Shown here: positions 50,976 through 59,071 of the stretch, one piece after another | Numbering within the stretch: the stretch's first letter is position 1 | How the letters are laid out: the number at the start of each line of letters is the position of its first letter | NCBI RefSeq assembly: GCF_003170075.1 | Contig: NZ_PMZU01000043.1 | Span: 1 to 64,000 of the forward strand | DNA: 64,000 nucleotides | Direction: 5' to 3' | Source: Methanoregula sp. | Lineage (GTDB): Archaea; Halobacteriota; Methanomicrobia; Methanomicrobiales; Methanospirillaceae | Translations under genes and position numbers: made by a program | Notes under the pieces: model-generated | Seen by the model: only the letters and a program-made list of their open reading frames with translations | Told to the model about the DNA's origin: nothing | Databases searched by the model: none

Positions 50976-52640
50976 ATGCGTCGTCTCTCCCTTGTCCTCC
51001 TGTTTTTCTGCACTTGCGTGATATCGTGTGGTGCGGTGCAGATCATTGAGTTCTGTCCGGACCCCTATCAGGCCGATGACATGGATGAGTACGTTGTCGT
51101 GTCCGGTACCGGGTCTCTTGATGCCATCGCCATCTCCGATAACCACGGCGGTTTCCGGTTTCCTTCCGGAACGGTCATCAACGGTACCCTGACGGTTGCA
51201 CGGAGTGCCCCCGCGTTTGAAAAGACCCACGGGAGGCTCCCGGATTTTGAATGGCAGAATTATTCATCGCAGGTACCGGATGTTGTCTCCGGTACGACGA
51301 TGAGGCTGGCTAATACCCGGGATGAACTGATGGTCTATGAGAACAGCCGTCTCGTGCAGAAGATTACCTGGCCCGGGGATGTCAAACCCCGGGAAGGCCA
51401 GGTACATTTTCTCGAAAACGGTGTCTGGGACCTCCGCCCGCTTATGCTCGGGCAGTCGCGGCTTGATAAGGAGACCTTTGAGAATGTGACAGTTACCGCC
51501 TTTGTCTCCCCTGACAGTTCCCTTGAGGTATTTTCCGGTGCGGTTTCGTCAGCGCAGCAGCAGGTGCTGGTGAACGTCTACGAACTCTCAAGCGTCAATA
51601 TCACCGGTGCCCTCATCGATGCAGAAAAACGCGGGGTGGATGTAGAAGTCCTTCTTGAGGGTGGACCGGTCGGGGGGATCAGTCCTGAAGAAAAAGCGGC
51701 AATCTGGCGGTTGAACCAGAGCGGGATCCCTGTCTTTGAGATGGCGACATCTGAAAGCGGGCATGCGCCGTACCGGTACGATCATGCAAAATATGTTGTC
51801 ATCGATGACCGTGCCGTCCTTGTGACCAGTGAAAATTTCGGGCACAGCGGGTTTCCCCCACCAGGGGAGACCGGGAACCGGGGCTGGGGTGTTTATCTGG
51901 AGGATCCCAATATTGCGGTATATTTCCGGGATATTTACCAGACCGATACCGGAGGCCCGGCGATTGTTCCCGTGTATGGTAGTGAAGGGCCGGCCGAGGT
52001 ATACACTGTAGTCCCCTATCCAGCGCCATTTGCCCCTGCCACCTTTACGGGCGCACGGGTGACACCTGTCATCGCCCCGGATACCAGCAGCGCGATAAGC
52101 GGCCTGCTCGAGTCCGCACAGGAAAGTATCGGGATTGAGCAGGCGTATATCACAAACGAGTCAAAGACCGGATTAAATTCCTACCTTGCGACAGCGATCA
52201 ATGCCTCGCGGCGCGGGGTGCATGTAAGGGTGCTCCTTGATTCCTACTGGTATAATACGGAAGATGAGGCTGACAACGATGAAATGGTTGCGCTGATCAA
52301 CCATATTGCCGCCACCGAACACCTGCCGCTTGAAGCGCGCTGTGCCGATCTTAAGGTAAGCGGCTTTGAAAAGATCCATAACAAAGGCGTGGTTATCGAT
52401 GACCGTGCGGTGCTGGTGAGCAGCATCAACTGGAACACGAACTCCCCCGGTTTCAACCGGGAAGCCGGTGTCATCATAGAACAGCCGGAGGTAGCGCGGT
52501 ATTTCCGGACGGTGTTTGACGCCGACTGGAGTCCGGCAGTGCGCTCGCCACAGCCATCAACCGATTACCTGAAAATCGCGTGTGTCATCGCGGTCATCGG
52601 CCTGCTCCTTGTCCTGTATTACCGGCGGCATATCCGGTAA
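50976..52640 (+). CDS. Membrane-anchored phospholipase D-like protein
   Basis: A 554-residue protein from the ATG at 50976, which starts a signal peptide (LSLVLLFFCTCVISCGAV; the Cys may be a lipid site). Two PLD-type HKD motifs occur: HAKYVVIDDRAVLVTSENF and HNKGVVIDDRAVLVSSINW. This fits the two-motif PLD superfamily with a pseudo-symmetric active site. An N-terminal lamin-tail-like beta domain is possible. A C-terminal helix (YLKIACVIAVIGLLLVLYY) anchors it, facing outward. Nuclease or phosphodiesterase; substrate unknown. Divergent from mfnE, 51 bp apart. Confidence 0.85.
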   Translation: MRRLSLVLLFFCTCVISCGAVQIIEFCPDPYQADDMDEYVVVSGTGSLDAIAISDNHGGFRFPSGTVINGTLTVARSAPAFEKTHGRLPDFEWQNYSSQVPDVVSGTTMRLANTRDELMVYENSRLVQKITWPGDVKPREGQVHFLENGVWDLRPLMLGQSRLDKETFENVTVTAFVSPDSSLEVFSGAVSSAQQQVLVNVYELSSVNITGALIDAEKRGVDVEVLLEGGPVGGISPEEKAAIWRLNQSGIPVFEMATSESGHAPYRYDHAKYVVIDDRAVLVTSENFGHSGFPPPGETGNRGWGVYLEDPNIAVYFRDIYQTDTGGPAIVPVYGSEGPAEVYTVVPYPAPFAPATFTGARVTPVIAPDTSSAISGLLESAQESIGIEQAYITNESKTGLNSYLATAINASRRGVHVRVLLDSYWYNTEDEADNDEMVALINHIAATEHLPLEARCADLKVSGFEKIHNKGVVIDDRAVLVSSINWNTNSPGFNREAGVIIEQPEVARYFRTVFDADWSPAVRSPQPSTDYLKIACVIAVIGLLLVLYYRRHIR

Positions 52641-52748
52641 GGGACGGGTATTTTCCGGACCGACGGCACAGAGTCCTTTCGGGCAAAATCCTTCAAAAAC
52701 AGGAATAACAATCAGAACTGGCGTTTCATATGAATTTCTGAGGAAATT

Positions 52749-53057
52749 TCAGAATTTTTTGAGTGCGCACTGGCATACGTCACAGAGATTAATATCGCTC
52801 TCTCCGGTGACTACTGCAAGTGCCCAGCGATCGATCATCGCATCGAGTTCAGATGACAGTTCAATTGCCCCGTAACCCCGCTTCTTACTCATGTACTGGG
52901 ATACCGCGGCGCGGGTAACGCCCAGTTTCTTTGCTGTATCGCTCTGGCTGAGGCCCTCTTTGTTGACAAGCCGGGAGACCATCTCTGCTCTCATGGGCGG
53001 GAGGAGGTTTCTTACCATGCTGTCGCAGTGCATGAGCGTGCAGGTATGCTTGGTCAT
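52749..53057 (-). CDS. HTH transcription regulator with C-terminal Cys motif
   Basis: A 102-residue protein. MVSRLVNKEGLSQSDTAKKLGVTRAAVSQYMSKKRG is a clear Cro/XRE-like helix-turn-helix (about 26-60). The C-terminal CDVCQCALKKF may bind metal, with further Cys at 6 and 11. It is translationally coupled to the upstream regulator by ATGA overlap. Known in archaea as a predicted regulator family (COG2522). Target unknown. Confidence 0.85.
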   Translation of the reverse strand: MTKHTCTLMHCDSMVRNLLPPMRAEMVSRLVNKEGLSQSDTAKKLGVTRAAVSQYMSKKRGYGAIELSSELDAMIDRWALAVVTGESDINLCDVCQCALKKF

Positions 53058-53299
53058 ACGAGTGCCGGCTGGGATTCGGGGATGGTAACTGGTCTGTTCT
53101 GATAGATGATCTGCCGTGCATCCCGGAAGTTGAACTTCTCGATGATGAGGTGGCGCTCTTTGAGTTTTTTCAACGCGTACCGCACAGTTCGCGGTGCAAG
53201 CCGGCTTTTCTTGACGAGGTCCTTGTGGGTCATAGCACCACCGGTGCCCAGTATCTCCAGAACCGTCCGTGAGGATGGAGGTAAGGTTTGCTGATACAT
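53054..53299 (-). CDS. Winged-helix regulator
   Basis: An 81-residue MarR/ArsR-like winged helix. The motif is SRTVLEILGTGGAMTHKDL, then SRLAPRTVRYALKKLKERHL (recognition helix) and IEKFNFRDARQIIYQ (wing). No sensor domain. Its stop overlaps the start of the XRE-type regulator, so the two likely act together. The gap to the divergent OB-fold gene is short (70 bp) and could be their target. Confidence 0.82.
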   Translation of the reverse strand: MYQQTLPPSSRTVLEILGTGGAMTHKDLVKKSRLAPRTVRYALKKLKERHLIIEKFNFRDARQIIYQNRPVTIPESQPALV

Positions 53300-53369
53300 G
53301 ATCGTTATGTTAACAGTGTTAACATATCAACCTGTCGGTAATTTATATCCCCGCTTTCAACCATCACCT

Positions 53370-53735
53370 ATGTTCGGGCACCAGGAGCGGGTCGCGATCC
53401 TGCTGTTGATCGCGGTAGCTATTGCGGTCATTGCCGCCCACATCATGCTCGTGCAGATCGGGAAAGAGCCATTTGCATCCGCATATACTGATCAGTCTGC
53501 CGACGGAACGCTTGTCCACATATCGGGCATCATCGATCAGGCGACCGTTCTCAAAAATGGCGGGCACGTGCTGCTCACCATAGATAACGTCACGGTTTTT
53601 GTACCCGCAACCGTTGCCGGTGATCGCTCCTTTGCGAAAGGGACGACCCTCTCCTTGTACGGGACCGTCCAGACATACCAGGGTAAAAAAGAGATCCTCA
53701 TCAGTTCAGCGGAGGATATCAGGGAAATTCAATAA
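53370..53735 (+). CDS. Membrane-anchored OB-fold protein
   Basis: A 121-residue protein from ATG 53370. One N-terminal helix (ILLLIAVAIAVIAAHIMLVQI) is followed by an OB-fold domain (VHISGIIDQATVLKNG, VLLTIDNVTVFVPA, LYGTVQTYQGKKEILI) as in tRNA-type nucleic acid-binding domains. TTTATAT lies about 27 bp before the ATG, so it is probably leaderless. Role unknown; perhaps extracytoplasmic nucleic acid binding. Confidence 0.75.
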   Translation: MFGHQERVAILLLIAVAIAVIAAHIMLVQIGKEPFASAYTDQSADGTLVHISGIIDQATVLKNGGHVLLTIDNVTVFVPATVAGDRSFAKGTTLSLYGTVQTYQGKKEILISSAEDIREIQ

Positions 53736-53773
53736 TTTCCGGGGCGGGACAAAAAGTCCTGCGTACAAATCAT

Positions 53774-54364
53774 TTACAATACAGCAGCACCCGGAGCGGC
53801 TTTTACTTTTGTCCTTGCGATGGTGTCAAGTGCCTCCTGTGCAGCAGTGCGTACACCGTCATCAGGACCCTCCAGTGCGCCGGTCAGTGCCGGCACCGCA
53901 CGATCATCACCTATTTCACCCAGTGCCCATGCGGCAGTTTTCCTGACACCCCTTTTTGGATCGTTTAAGAGCAGGATCAATGGCCCGACCGCCCGGTTCT
54001 CCCGGAGTTTCCCGAGCCCCCACGCGGCGCCTGTACGGAGCCACTTTTCATTGGATGTAAGGGCAGCAAGCAGGGGTTCGACCGCCCGTGGATCGCCAAT
54101 CTTCCCCAGCGATTTTGCGGCAAGCCACGCGACATCCATATAAGGGTCTTTTAACGCTGCAATAAGCGGCTCAACGGCTGCAGGATCGCCTTCATCTCCA
54201 AGGGCCTCCGCCGCATGCCAGCGAAAGTGAAGACGCTCGCTTTTGAGCAAACGGATATATTCCTGCACCCGTCGCCTGCGGTTTTCTTCACGTGCAGCCA
54301 GTTCTTCCGGTGCCGGTGGTTTTTCGTGAAGTGTTGCCGTGGCGGATGTTCCTGTGGTATCCAT
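53774..54364 (-). CDS. HEAT-repeat (PBS lyase-like) protein
   Basis: A 196-residue protein with a charged coiled N-terminus (EELAAREENRRRRVQEYIRLL) and then four to five HEAT repeats. Each has the pattern AAEALGDEGDPAAVEPLIAAL (45-170), with the tail AAQEALDTIA. It acts as a protein-binding scaffold; target unknown. Stop is 38 bp from the convergent OB-fold gene. Confidence 0.85.
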   Translation of the reverse strand: MDTTGTSATATLHEKPPAPEELAAREENRRRRVQEYIRLLKSERLHFRWHAAEALGDEGDPAAVEPLIAALKDPYMDVAWLAAKSLGKIGDPRAVEPLLAALTSNEKWLRTGAAWGLGKLRENRAVGPLILLLNDPKRGVRKTAAWALGEIGDDRAVPALTGALEGPDDGVRTAAQEALDTIARTKVKAAPGAAVL

Positions 54365-54479
54365 CCGGATCCCCTCAGGCCAACCCTAAGCCATGGGGGA
54401 TAATTAATTCTCGTATGGATTTTGGAGATGCCGGCTCACCTGGTCCCGGACTCGCAATCGTCTAAAAAAAAACAACCAT

Positions 54480-54699
54480 AAATCGATCTGGTTACACAGG
54501 AATTATGAAAATCGTTTAAATGGGTGCTGCGGGTTCCCCGCCTCAGGGCCTCTTGAGAGGCCCGGTGGGGCAAGAACGTTTTTTTTATTATTGTATTGTC
54601 CCTAATCCGCCTCAGGGGCTTTCTGACGGGGGCGGCGGCGTTCATCGTTCATGGGGGTGGAAGGGAACAATTTCCTCATCATATCGGAATGATCCGATT
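54480..54699 (-). repeat. Interspersed structured element, copy D (inverted)
   Basis: The same element in the opposite direction; aligned on the minus strand it follows copy B over almost its full length (TGATGAGGAAATTGTTCCCTTCC, CCATGAACGATGAACGCCGCCGC-type start, GTTTAAA, CATAATTCC). Hairpin 2 (54534-54573) has the perfect inner stem GGGCCTC-TCAA-GAGGCCC. On the plus strand it is followed by eight T bases. It starts 12 bp from the end of nadC. Confidence 0.85.
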
Positions 54700-54711
54700 T
54701 TCAAAAAGAAA

Positions 54712-55566
54712 CTACTTCAGGATCTCCAGCGTTACCGAGAAATTCCGGACCGTGTGGGTGAGTGCGCCAAGACTGATCACATCAGCCCCGGTCCGCGCGT
54801 ACTCACGGATCGTCTCTGCGGTAATCCCTCCCGAAAGTTCGATAGTGACCTTATCGCGGAGATCTGCCTGTTCAAGTTCACGGATCGTTGTCCGGACACT
54901 GTCCGGTGTCATATTATCGAACAGCAGGATATCTGCGCCGGCCTGTGCAGCCAGAAGTGCATCATCAGCGTTCTCCACCTCGATTTCGATCTTCCGGTAG
55001 GTACTTGCCGCCTTTGCCCGCCGGACCGCTTCTTTGACCGGCACAAGGACCAGGTGGTTGTCCTTGATGAGCACGCCATCGCTCAGGCTCGACCGGTGGG
55101 GATCGCCGCCCCCGAGAGCCACGGCTTTTTTATCAAGCGCCCGCAGGCCCGGGCAGGTTTTGCGCGTCCCTGCCACCCGGCAGCGGGGGTTTTCAGTCTG
55201 CACGAGGTCCACCATCTTTTGTGTCTGCGTGGCAATCCCGCTCATCCTGCCGATGATGTTGAGCGCGGTGCGTTCCACAAGCAGGACCTTCTTTGCATCT
55301 CCCGAAAGCGAGAGGAGGACGACCCCGGTCTTTACAACCTCACCGTCGCGGGATTCCTGCTGCACGTCCACCCCGAAATGGGAAAAAAGGGCCGCCGCCT
55401 CCAGAAGACCGGCGGCGACGCCCTCCTGTTCGGCCCGGATCACTGCGCGGCAGGTGACATCCGGTATGATCGCATCTGAAGTGACATCCCCGGACGGTGC
55501 ATCCTCCTCTATGAATTTTAACAGGTATTCCAGCGATACCATAGCAGCATCCCTGTGCATCATCAC
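54712..55566 (-). CDS. nadC: Nicotinate-nucleotide pyrophosphorylase (carboxylating)
   Basis: Quinolinate phosphoribosyltransferase of NAD synthesis, 284 residues from a GTG overlapping the nadX stop (GTGA). ATG codons at 55563 and 55560 are close alternatives. Motifs: RTALNIIGRMSGIAT, AGTRKTCPGLRALDKKAV with the conserved RKT, GGGDPHR, LIKDNHL and IELSGGI. Usual length. It is translationally coupled to nadX. nadA is not in the window. Confidence 0.95.
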   Translation of the reverse strand: MMMHRDAAMVSLEYLLKFIEEDAPSGDVTSDAIIPDVTCRAVIRAEQEGVAAGLLEAAALFSHFGVDVQQESRDGEVVKTGVVLLSLSGDAKKVLLVERTALNIIGRMSGIATQTQKMVDLVQTENPRCRVAGTRKTCPGLRALDKKAVALGGGDPHRSSLSDGVLIKDNHLVLVPVKEAVRRAKAASTYRKIEIEVENADDALLAAQAGADILLFDNMTPDSVRTTIRELEQADLRDKVTIELSGGITAETIREYARTGADVISLGALTHTVRNFSVTLEILK

Positions 55567-56321
55567 GTCCCGATGACGAGCGGGCTGTCGAGATTTTTCA
55601 ACAGGGATAGGATGGAGAGTGCCGCGAGGTAACTTGTCGCCGGGTTGTCGGGACTGGGAACGTTGGTGACCTTAATGTATGTCTCACCGAAACTGCCCTC
55701 GATAAAGAGTTCGTGGATGTTTTTGTCTACCGCAGGGTCTGCCCAGAGTTCCACATCGGCATCCTGGCCGGCGGCAAGTCCCATGGCGACCGAGACGTTC
55801 ACGTTCTTGGGATAGGACTTGATGCAATCGTGCGCTTTGCCGGAGAAGATCCGCTGCCGGGTGGTTGCGGTAAGGCCCAGAGACTGCGGGCTTTTGGTGG
55901 TCTTCAGGAGCAGTTTTGTGATCGGTGAGATCTGCCCGATCTTCAGGTTATCCAGCCCGAAGATTGCCCCGCTCGGGATATAGATCTTCGTGCCGGTTTT
56001 TCGTGCGGTTGCCACGAGATCGTCCTTGAACACCGGGTCGGTGAGCGCACCTACGCTCATGATCACGAGGTTTTTTTTGTTCAGGAGGACCTCTCTGGCA
56101 TGCGCCCGCGCCGCACTGACCGATGCCGCCTCGACAACGAGATCGGTATCGGCGTCGAGAAACGCTGCAAAATCCCCGTATGCCTTCCCGTGGCAGATAC
56201 CGGCGATCTCTGCGGCCCGTTCGGGGACTTTATCGAAGACTGCTGAGATCACAAACCCCTCTGCGTGCTGCGCAATGATATGCCCGATATTGCCGCAGCC
56301 CAGCAGCCCGATACGTAACAT
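55563..56321 (-). CDS. nadX: L-aspartate dehydrogenase
   Basis: Oxidises aspartate to iminoaspartate, the first step of NAD synthesis in place of NadB. The 252 residues show GLLGCGNIGHIIAQH (nucleotide loop), VVEAASVSAARAH, MSVGALTD, PSGAIFGLDNLK, a conserved NVNVSVAMGLA segment and a late His residue. Typical oxygen-independent choice for an anaerobe. It heads the nadX-nadC operon and diverges from the methylthiotransferase gene. Confidence 0.93.
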   Translation of the reverse strand: MLRIGLLGCGNIGHIIAQHAEGFVISAVFDKVPERAAEIAGICHGKAYGDFAAFLDADTDLVVEAASVSAARAHAREVLLNKKNLVIMSVGALTDPVFKDDLVATARKTGTKIYIPSGAIFGLDNLKIGQISPITKLLLKTTKSPQSLGLTATTRQRIFSGKAHDCIKSYPKNVNVSVAMGLAAGQDADVELWADPAVDKNIHELFIEGSFGETYIKVTNVPSPDNPATSYLAALSILSLLKNLDSPLVIGT

Positions 56322-56448
56322 GGTAAACAGGTTATGGGCATCATGGATTAATGGTTATCCTAAAAGGAAGCGCCGGCACGCGAAGAGCAGGGGTGATGCA
56401 GAAAAATGACCTTTAACTGCTCTGTCTCCAAACGATGAGAATAGACAC

Positions 56449-57711
56449 ATGGAAGAGAACCGATCAGGATATCCATCCCGGGACACAAAGGACGTATTTG
56501 CCGCGCTCGCACAAAAGCGGGTCTATATCGAGACATACGGGTGCAGTTACAACTTCGGGGACACGGCAAACCTTGTGGAGGTGCTTAAACACTACGGGAG
56601 CACCCGTGTCGCATCTCCCGATGATGCGGACGCGGTCATTGTTAACACCTGCACGGTGGTCGGGTCGACCGAACGCCGGATGCTCCGTCGTCTTTTTGCA
56701 CTTCAGGAAAAGCCACTCTTTGTCACCGGTTGCATGCCGCTTGTCCAGCGCGAAGCGATCCTCTCGGTCTGTTCCCCGCTCATTATTCCCCCGGATGCTA
56801 TACGCAAGGCGTACCTTCGCGTAAGAACGGTTGCTCCCGGAGGTATCGGAATCGTCCAGATCGCGCAGGGCTGTCTCGGACGTTGCACGTACTGCATCAC
56901 GCGCAGGGCACGGGGGCCGCTTGCAAGTTTTCCCAAACATGAGATCAGAGAAAAAATCCGGTCGTTTATCGGTGCAGGTGCATACGAGATCCAGCTGACG
57001 GCCCAAGATGTCAGTGCCTATGGGAGAGACACGGGAACAGACCTCCCCACCCTTCTCTCATCCCTCAGTGATCTTAAGGGAAATTACCGCATCCGCATCG
57101 GGATGATGAACCCGGCGACCGTTCTCCCTGTCCTTGACGATCTTGTGGATGTATATGCCAGCGACCGGATCTTCAGGTTTGTGCACCTGCCGGTCCAGTC
57201 TGGGTCCGACTGTATCCTCGAACGGATGGGCCGGGGATATACGGTAAAGGAGTTTCTTGAGATCGTTTCCGCGTTCCGCAGGCGGTATCCCGGCATCAGC
57301 ATCGCCACGGATTTCATTGTCGGTTTTCCCGGGGAGACAGAAGATGATTTTTCCCGGTCCCTTGCACTTGTCGGGCGGACAAAACCTGCAAAGGTCAATG
57401 TCACACGGTATTCACACCGCCCGTTCACCGGCCCGTTTGCGGAAAATGACTTTCCGGATTCGGTAAAAAAAGACCGGTCCCGGCTCCTGAATGCATACGC
57501 GGAAGAACAGTACTCCGCTGTCAACCGCCCGCTCCTTGGAACCACGGTTTCCTGTGTTGTAACAGAGAAACTCCGCCCGGGATCGGTCATGGCCCGGACT
57601 GCCACCTACCAGGGTGTTGTCATTGGAACAGATCTCCCGATCGGGGCTGCCGCAGAAGTCATTCTCAAAAAAGACCGGAAGTATTTTTTTATGGGCGATC
57701 TTGTTGGATGA
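56449..57711 (+). CDS. tRNA t6A37 methylthiotransferase (radical SAM, archaeal/MtaB type)
   Basis: A 420-residue radical-SAM enzyme that converts t6A37 to ms2t6A37. The N-terminal domain (ETYGCSYNFGDTANL, NTCTVVGSTERR, TGCMP) holds the auxiliary [4Fe-4S] cluster Cys. CLGRCTYC is the radical-SAM motif. ATDFIVGFPGETEDDF is typical of MiaB-like enzymes. The C-terminal TRAM domain runs from about 355 to the end. The context gives no operon. TrmO at 15437 acts on the same base. Confidence 0.92.
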   Translation: MEENRSGYPSRDTKDVFAALAQKRVYIETYGCSYNFGDTANLVEVLKHYGSTRVASPDDADAVIVNTCTVVGSTERRMLRRLFALQEKPLFVTGCMPLVQREAILSVCSPLIIPPDAIRKAYLRVRTVAPGGIGIVQIAQGCLGRCTYCITRRARGPLASFPKHEIREKIRSFIGAGAYEIQLTAQDVSAYGRDTGTDLPTLLSSLSDLKGNYRIRIGMMNPATVLPVLDDLVDVYASDRIFRFVHLPVQSGSDCILERMGRGYTVKEFLEIVSAFRRRYPGISIATDFIVGFPGETEDDFSRSLALVGRTKPAKVNVTRYSHRPFTGPFAENDFPDSVKKDRSRLLNAYAEEQYSAVNRPLLGTTVSCVVTEKLRPGSVMARTATYQGVVIGTDLPIGAAAEVILKKDRKYFFMGDLVG

Positions 57712-57814
57712 GTCCCGCTTAAGAAATGGCGGTCATTTAAAGACGAGTGATTTTATAGCCGGAACAATAACTATTCTTGTTTTGCGCCGGAAGGCGGAGT
57801 ATGGTGATACTAAA

Positions 57815-58351
57815 ATGGATGAGATCGAGGCCGGTTTTGAAAAGATCATGCAGAAGATCGAGGATATGAAAAAGACGGATGCCAAACTATCCGAACAGGT
57901 AAAGGCCCATGACGGTCAACTGCTGGAGCGCATGGCCGCCATGGTAAAACCGGTGGTCAAATCCGTTGGCCTCAACATGCTCAAGATAGGTAAGCAGGAT
58001 ACGAAAAATGAGATCTACGATGCCAATTATTACACGGAGAAGATGATCGTCCTCGGTAAGACCGATCCCGCCGCGTTCCGCCCCGATGACCCTTCAAAAA
58101 AGATCACCGACCAGTTCTGCGTTCTCTCTGAAAAGGGAAAATTCTACGAACTGATGTACAGCTCCGACGGGTTTATCACCGATTCGTATCTCAATCCCAT
58201 CGACCCGAAGTCTGCGATAGATCAGTACGGGTATGACATCATGTTCATGCTGTACCAGGCAATGCACGATTACATGAAATCGGAAACAGAACTTATCGCA
58301 GCGCTTGAAAAAGTAATGGGGTATGTCTTTGCCGCGCCCAGTAAAGCCTGA
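57815..58351 (+). CDS. Hypothetical coiled protein
   Basis: A 178-residue protein from ATG 57815 with GGTGAT upstream. The frame is open further but unrelated. The first 50 residues form an amphipathic coil (EAGFEKIMQKIEDMKKTDAKLSEQ can be read in two overlapping parts), followed by an alpha/beta region with YDANYYTEKMIVLGK and QFCVLSEKGKFYELMYSSDG. No motif I can place. No membrane segment. Its 3' end is close to the convergent membrane protein gene. Confidence 0.55.
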   Translation: MDEIEAGFEKIMQKIEDMKKTDAKLSEQVKAHDGQLLERMAAMVKPVVKSVGLNMLKIGKQDTKNEIYDANYYTEKMIVLGKTDPAAFRPDDPSKKITDQFCVLSEKGKFYELMYSSDGFITDSYLNPIDPKSAIDQYGYDIMFMLYQAMHDYMKSETELIAALEKVMGYVFAAPSKA

Positions 58352-58365
58352 CCGGCGCCCCTTTT

Positions 58366-58821
58366 TTACTTCCACTTGAACAGCGGGAACATCGGTTTCA
58401 AGGGATCGTCATCGCCCTTTCCCAGCGCTGACAGGGTAAACGTGCGGCTGGTCTTCCCTCCTTTTGCATCGTCGAAGGTGACCGCGGCTTTTGCCTCATC
58501 TATCATGCGGGTGAGGGGATACTCGTACCGGGCGTCAGCCGCAAGTTCGGGAAGATCGAATTCAATGTCGAGAGGAACGAGGGCGACATGGATCCGGTAT
58601 GCCGGTGCATTTCCCGAGTTCTCAACCACGATCTTTTTTGCATCATCACCCAGCCTCACCGTGAGCTCGGGAAGAACTCTGGAATCTTCCATGATGAAGA
58701 CCGACATGGCAAGAGCAATAAGGACGATCACTCCCGTCGCGCCGAGATAGGTATCGATCCAGAAGAGGAGTATGCAGATAAGGGCGCCTGCCGTAAGAAG
58801 AATCTTATGAATTTTCTCCAT
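58366..58821 (-). CDS. Small membrane protein with beta domain
   Basis: A 151-residue protein. Two N-terminal helices (ILLTAGALICILLFWID and GVIVLIALAMSVFIM) are followed by a soluble beta-rich domain (VVENSGNAPAYRIHVALVPLD) that could be an Ig-like or DUF-type fold. I do not recognise the family. Convergent with the coiled protein gene. Confidence 0.6.
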   Translation of the reverse strand: MEKIHKILLTAGALICILLFWIDTYLGATGVIVLIALAMSVFIMEDSRVLPELTVRLGDDAKKIVVENSGNAPAYRIHVALVPLDIEFDLPELAADARYEYPLTRMIDEAKAAVTFDDAKGGKTSRTFTLSALGKGDDDPLKPMFPLFKWK

Positions 58822-58862
58822 GCACTCCTTTAGGCTTAAAAACTATATCAAAACGTGGGGAG

Positions 58863-58936
58863 TGGGCCCGATGCGATTCGAACGCATGACCTCCCGGTTA
58901 TCAGCCGGGCGCACCACCGAGCTATGCTACGGGCCC
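58863..58936 (-). tRNA. tRNA-Ile (GAT)
   Basis: A 74-base cloverleaf on the minus strand. Acceptor GGGCCCG/CGGGCCC with discriminator A; anticodon loop CTGATAA in stem CCCGG/CCGGG gives GAT. The T arm is ATGCG-TTCGAAT-CGCAT. No intron seen. Confidence 0.95.
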
Positions 58937-59071
58937 AAAAGGCTTGCCTGAAATTTACCTTATTACTTCTCCCACCAGAGTTTTTATAGGTTGTGAATGG
59001 TCGGGTGGACAGGATAATGCTATAGGGTTCTTGAGTTAAAAAATAACATAACTATCGTTCGGACTGGGATT

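Noticed and set aside
50925-51230. N-terminal extension of the MfnE-like kinase
   Set aside because: It is antisense to the signal peptide region of the phospholipase D-like gene and absent from the kinase fold.
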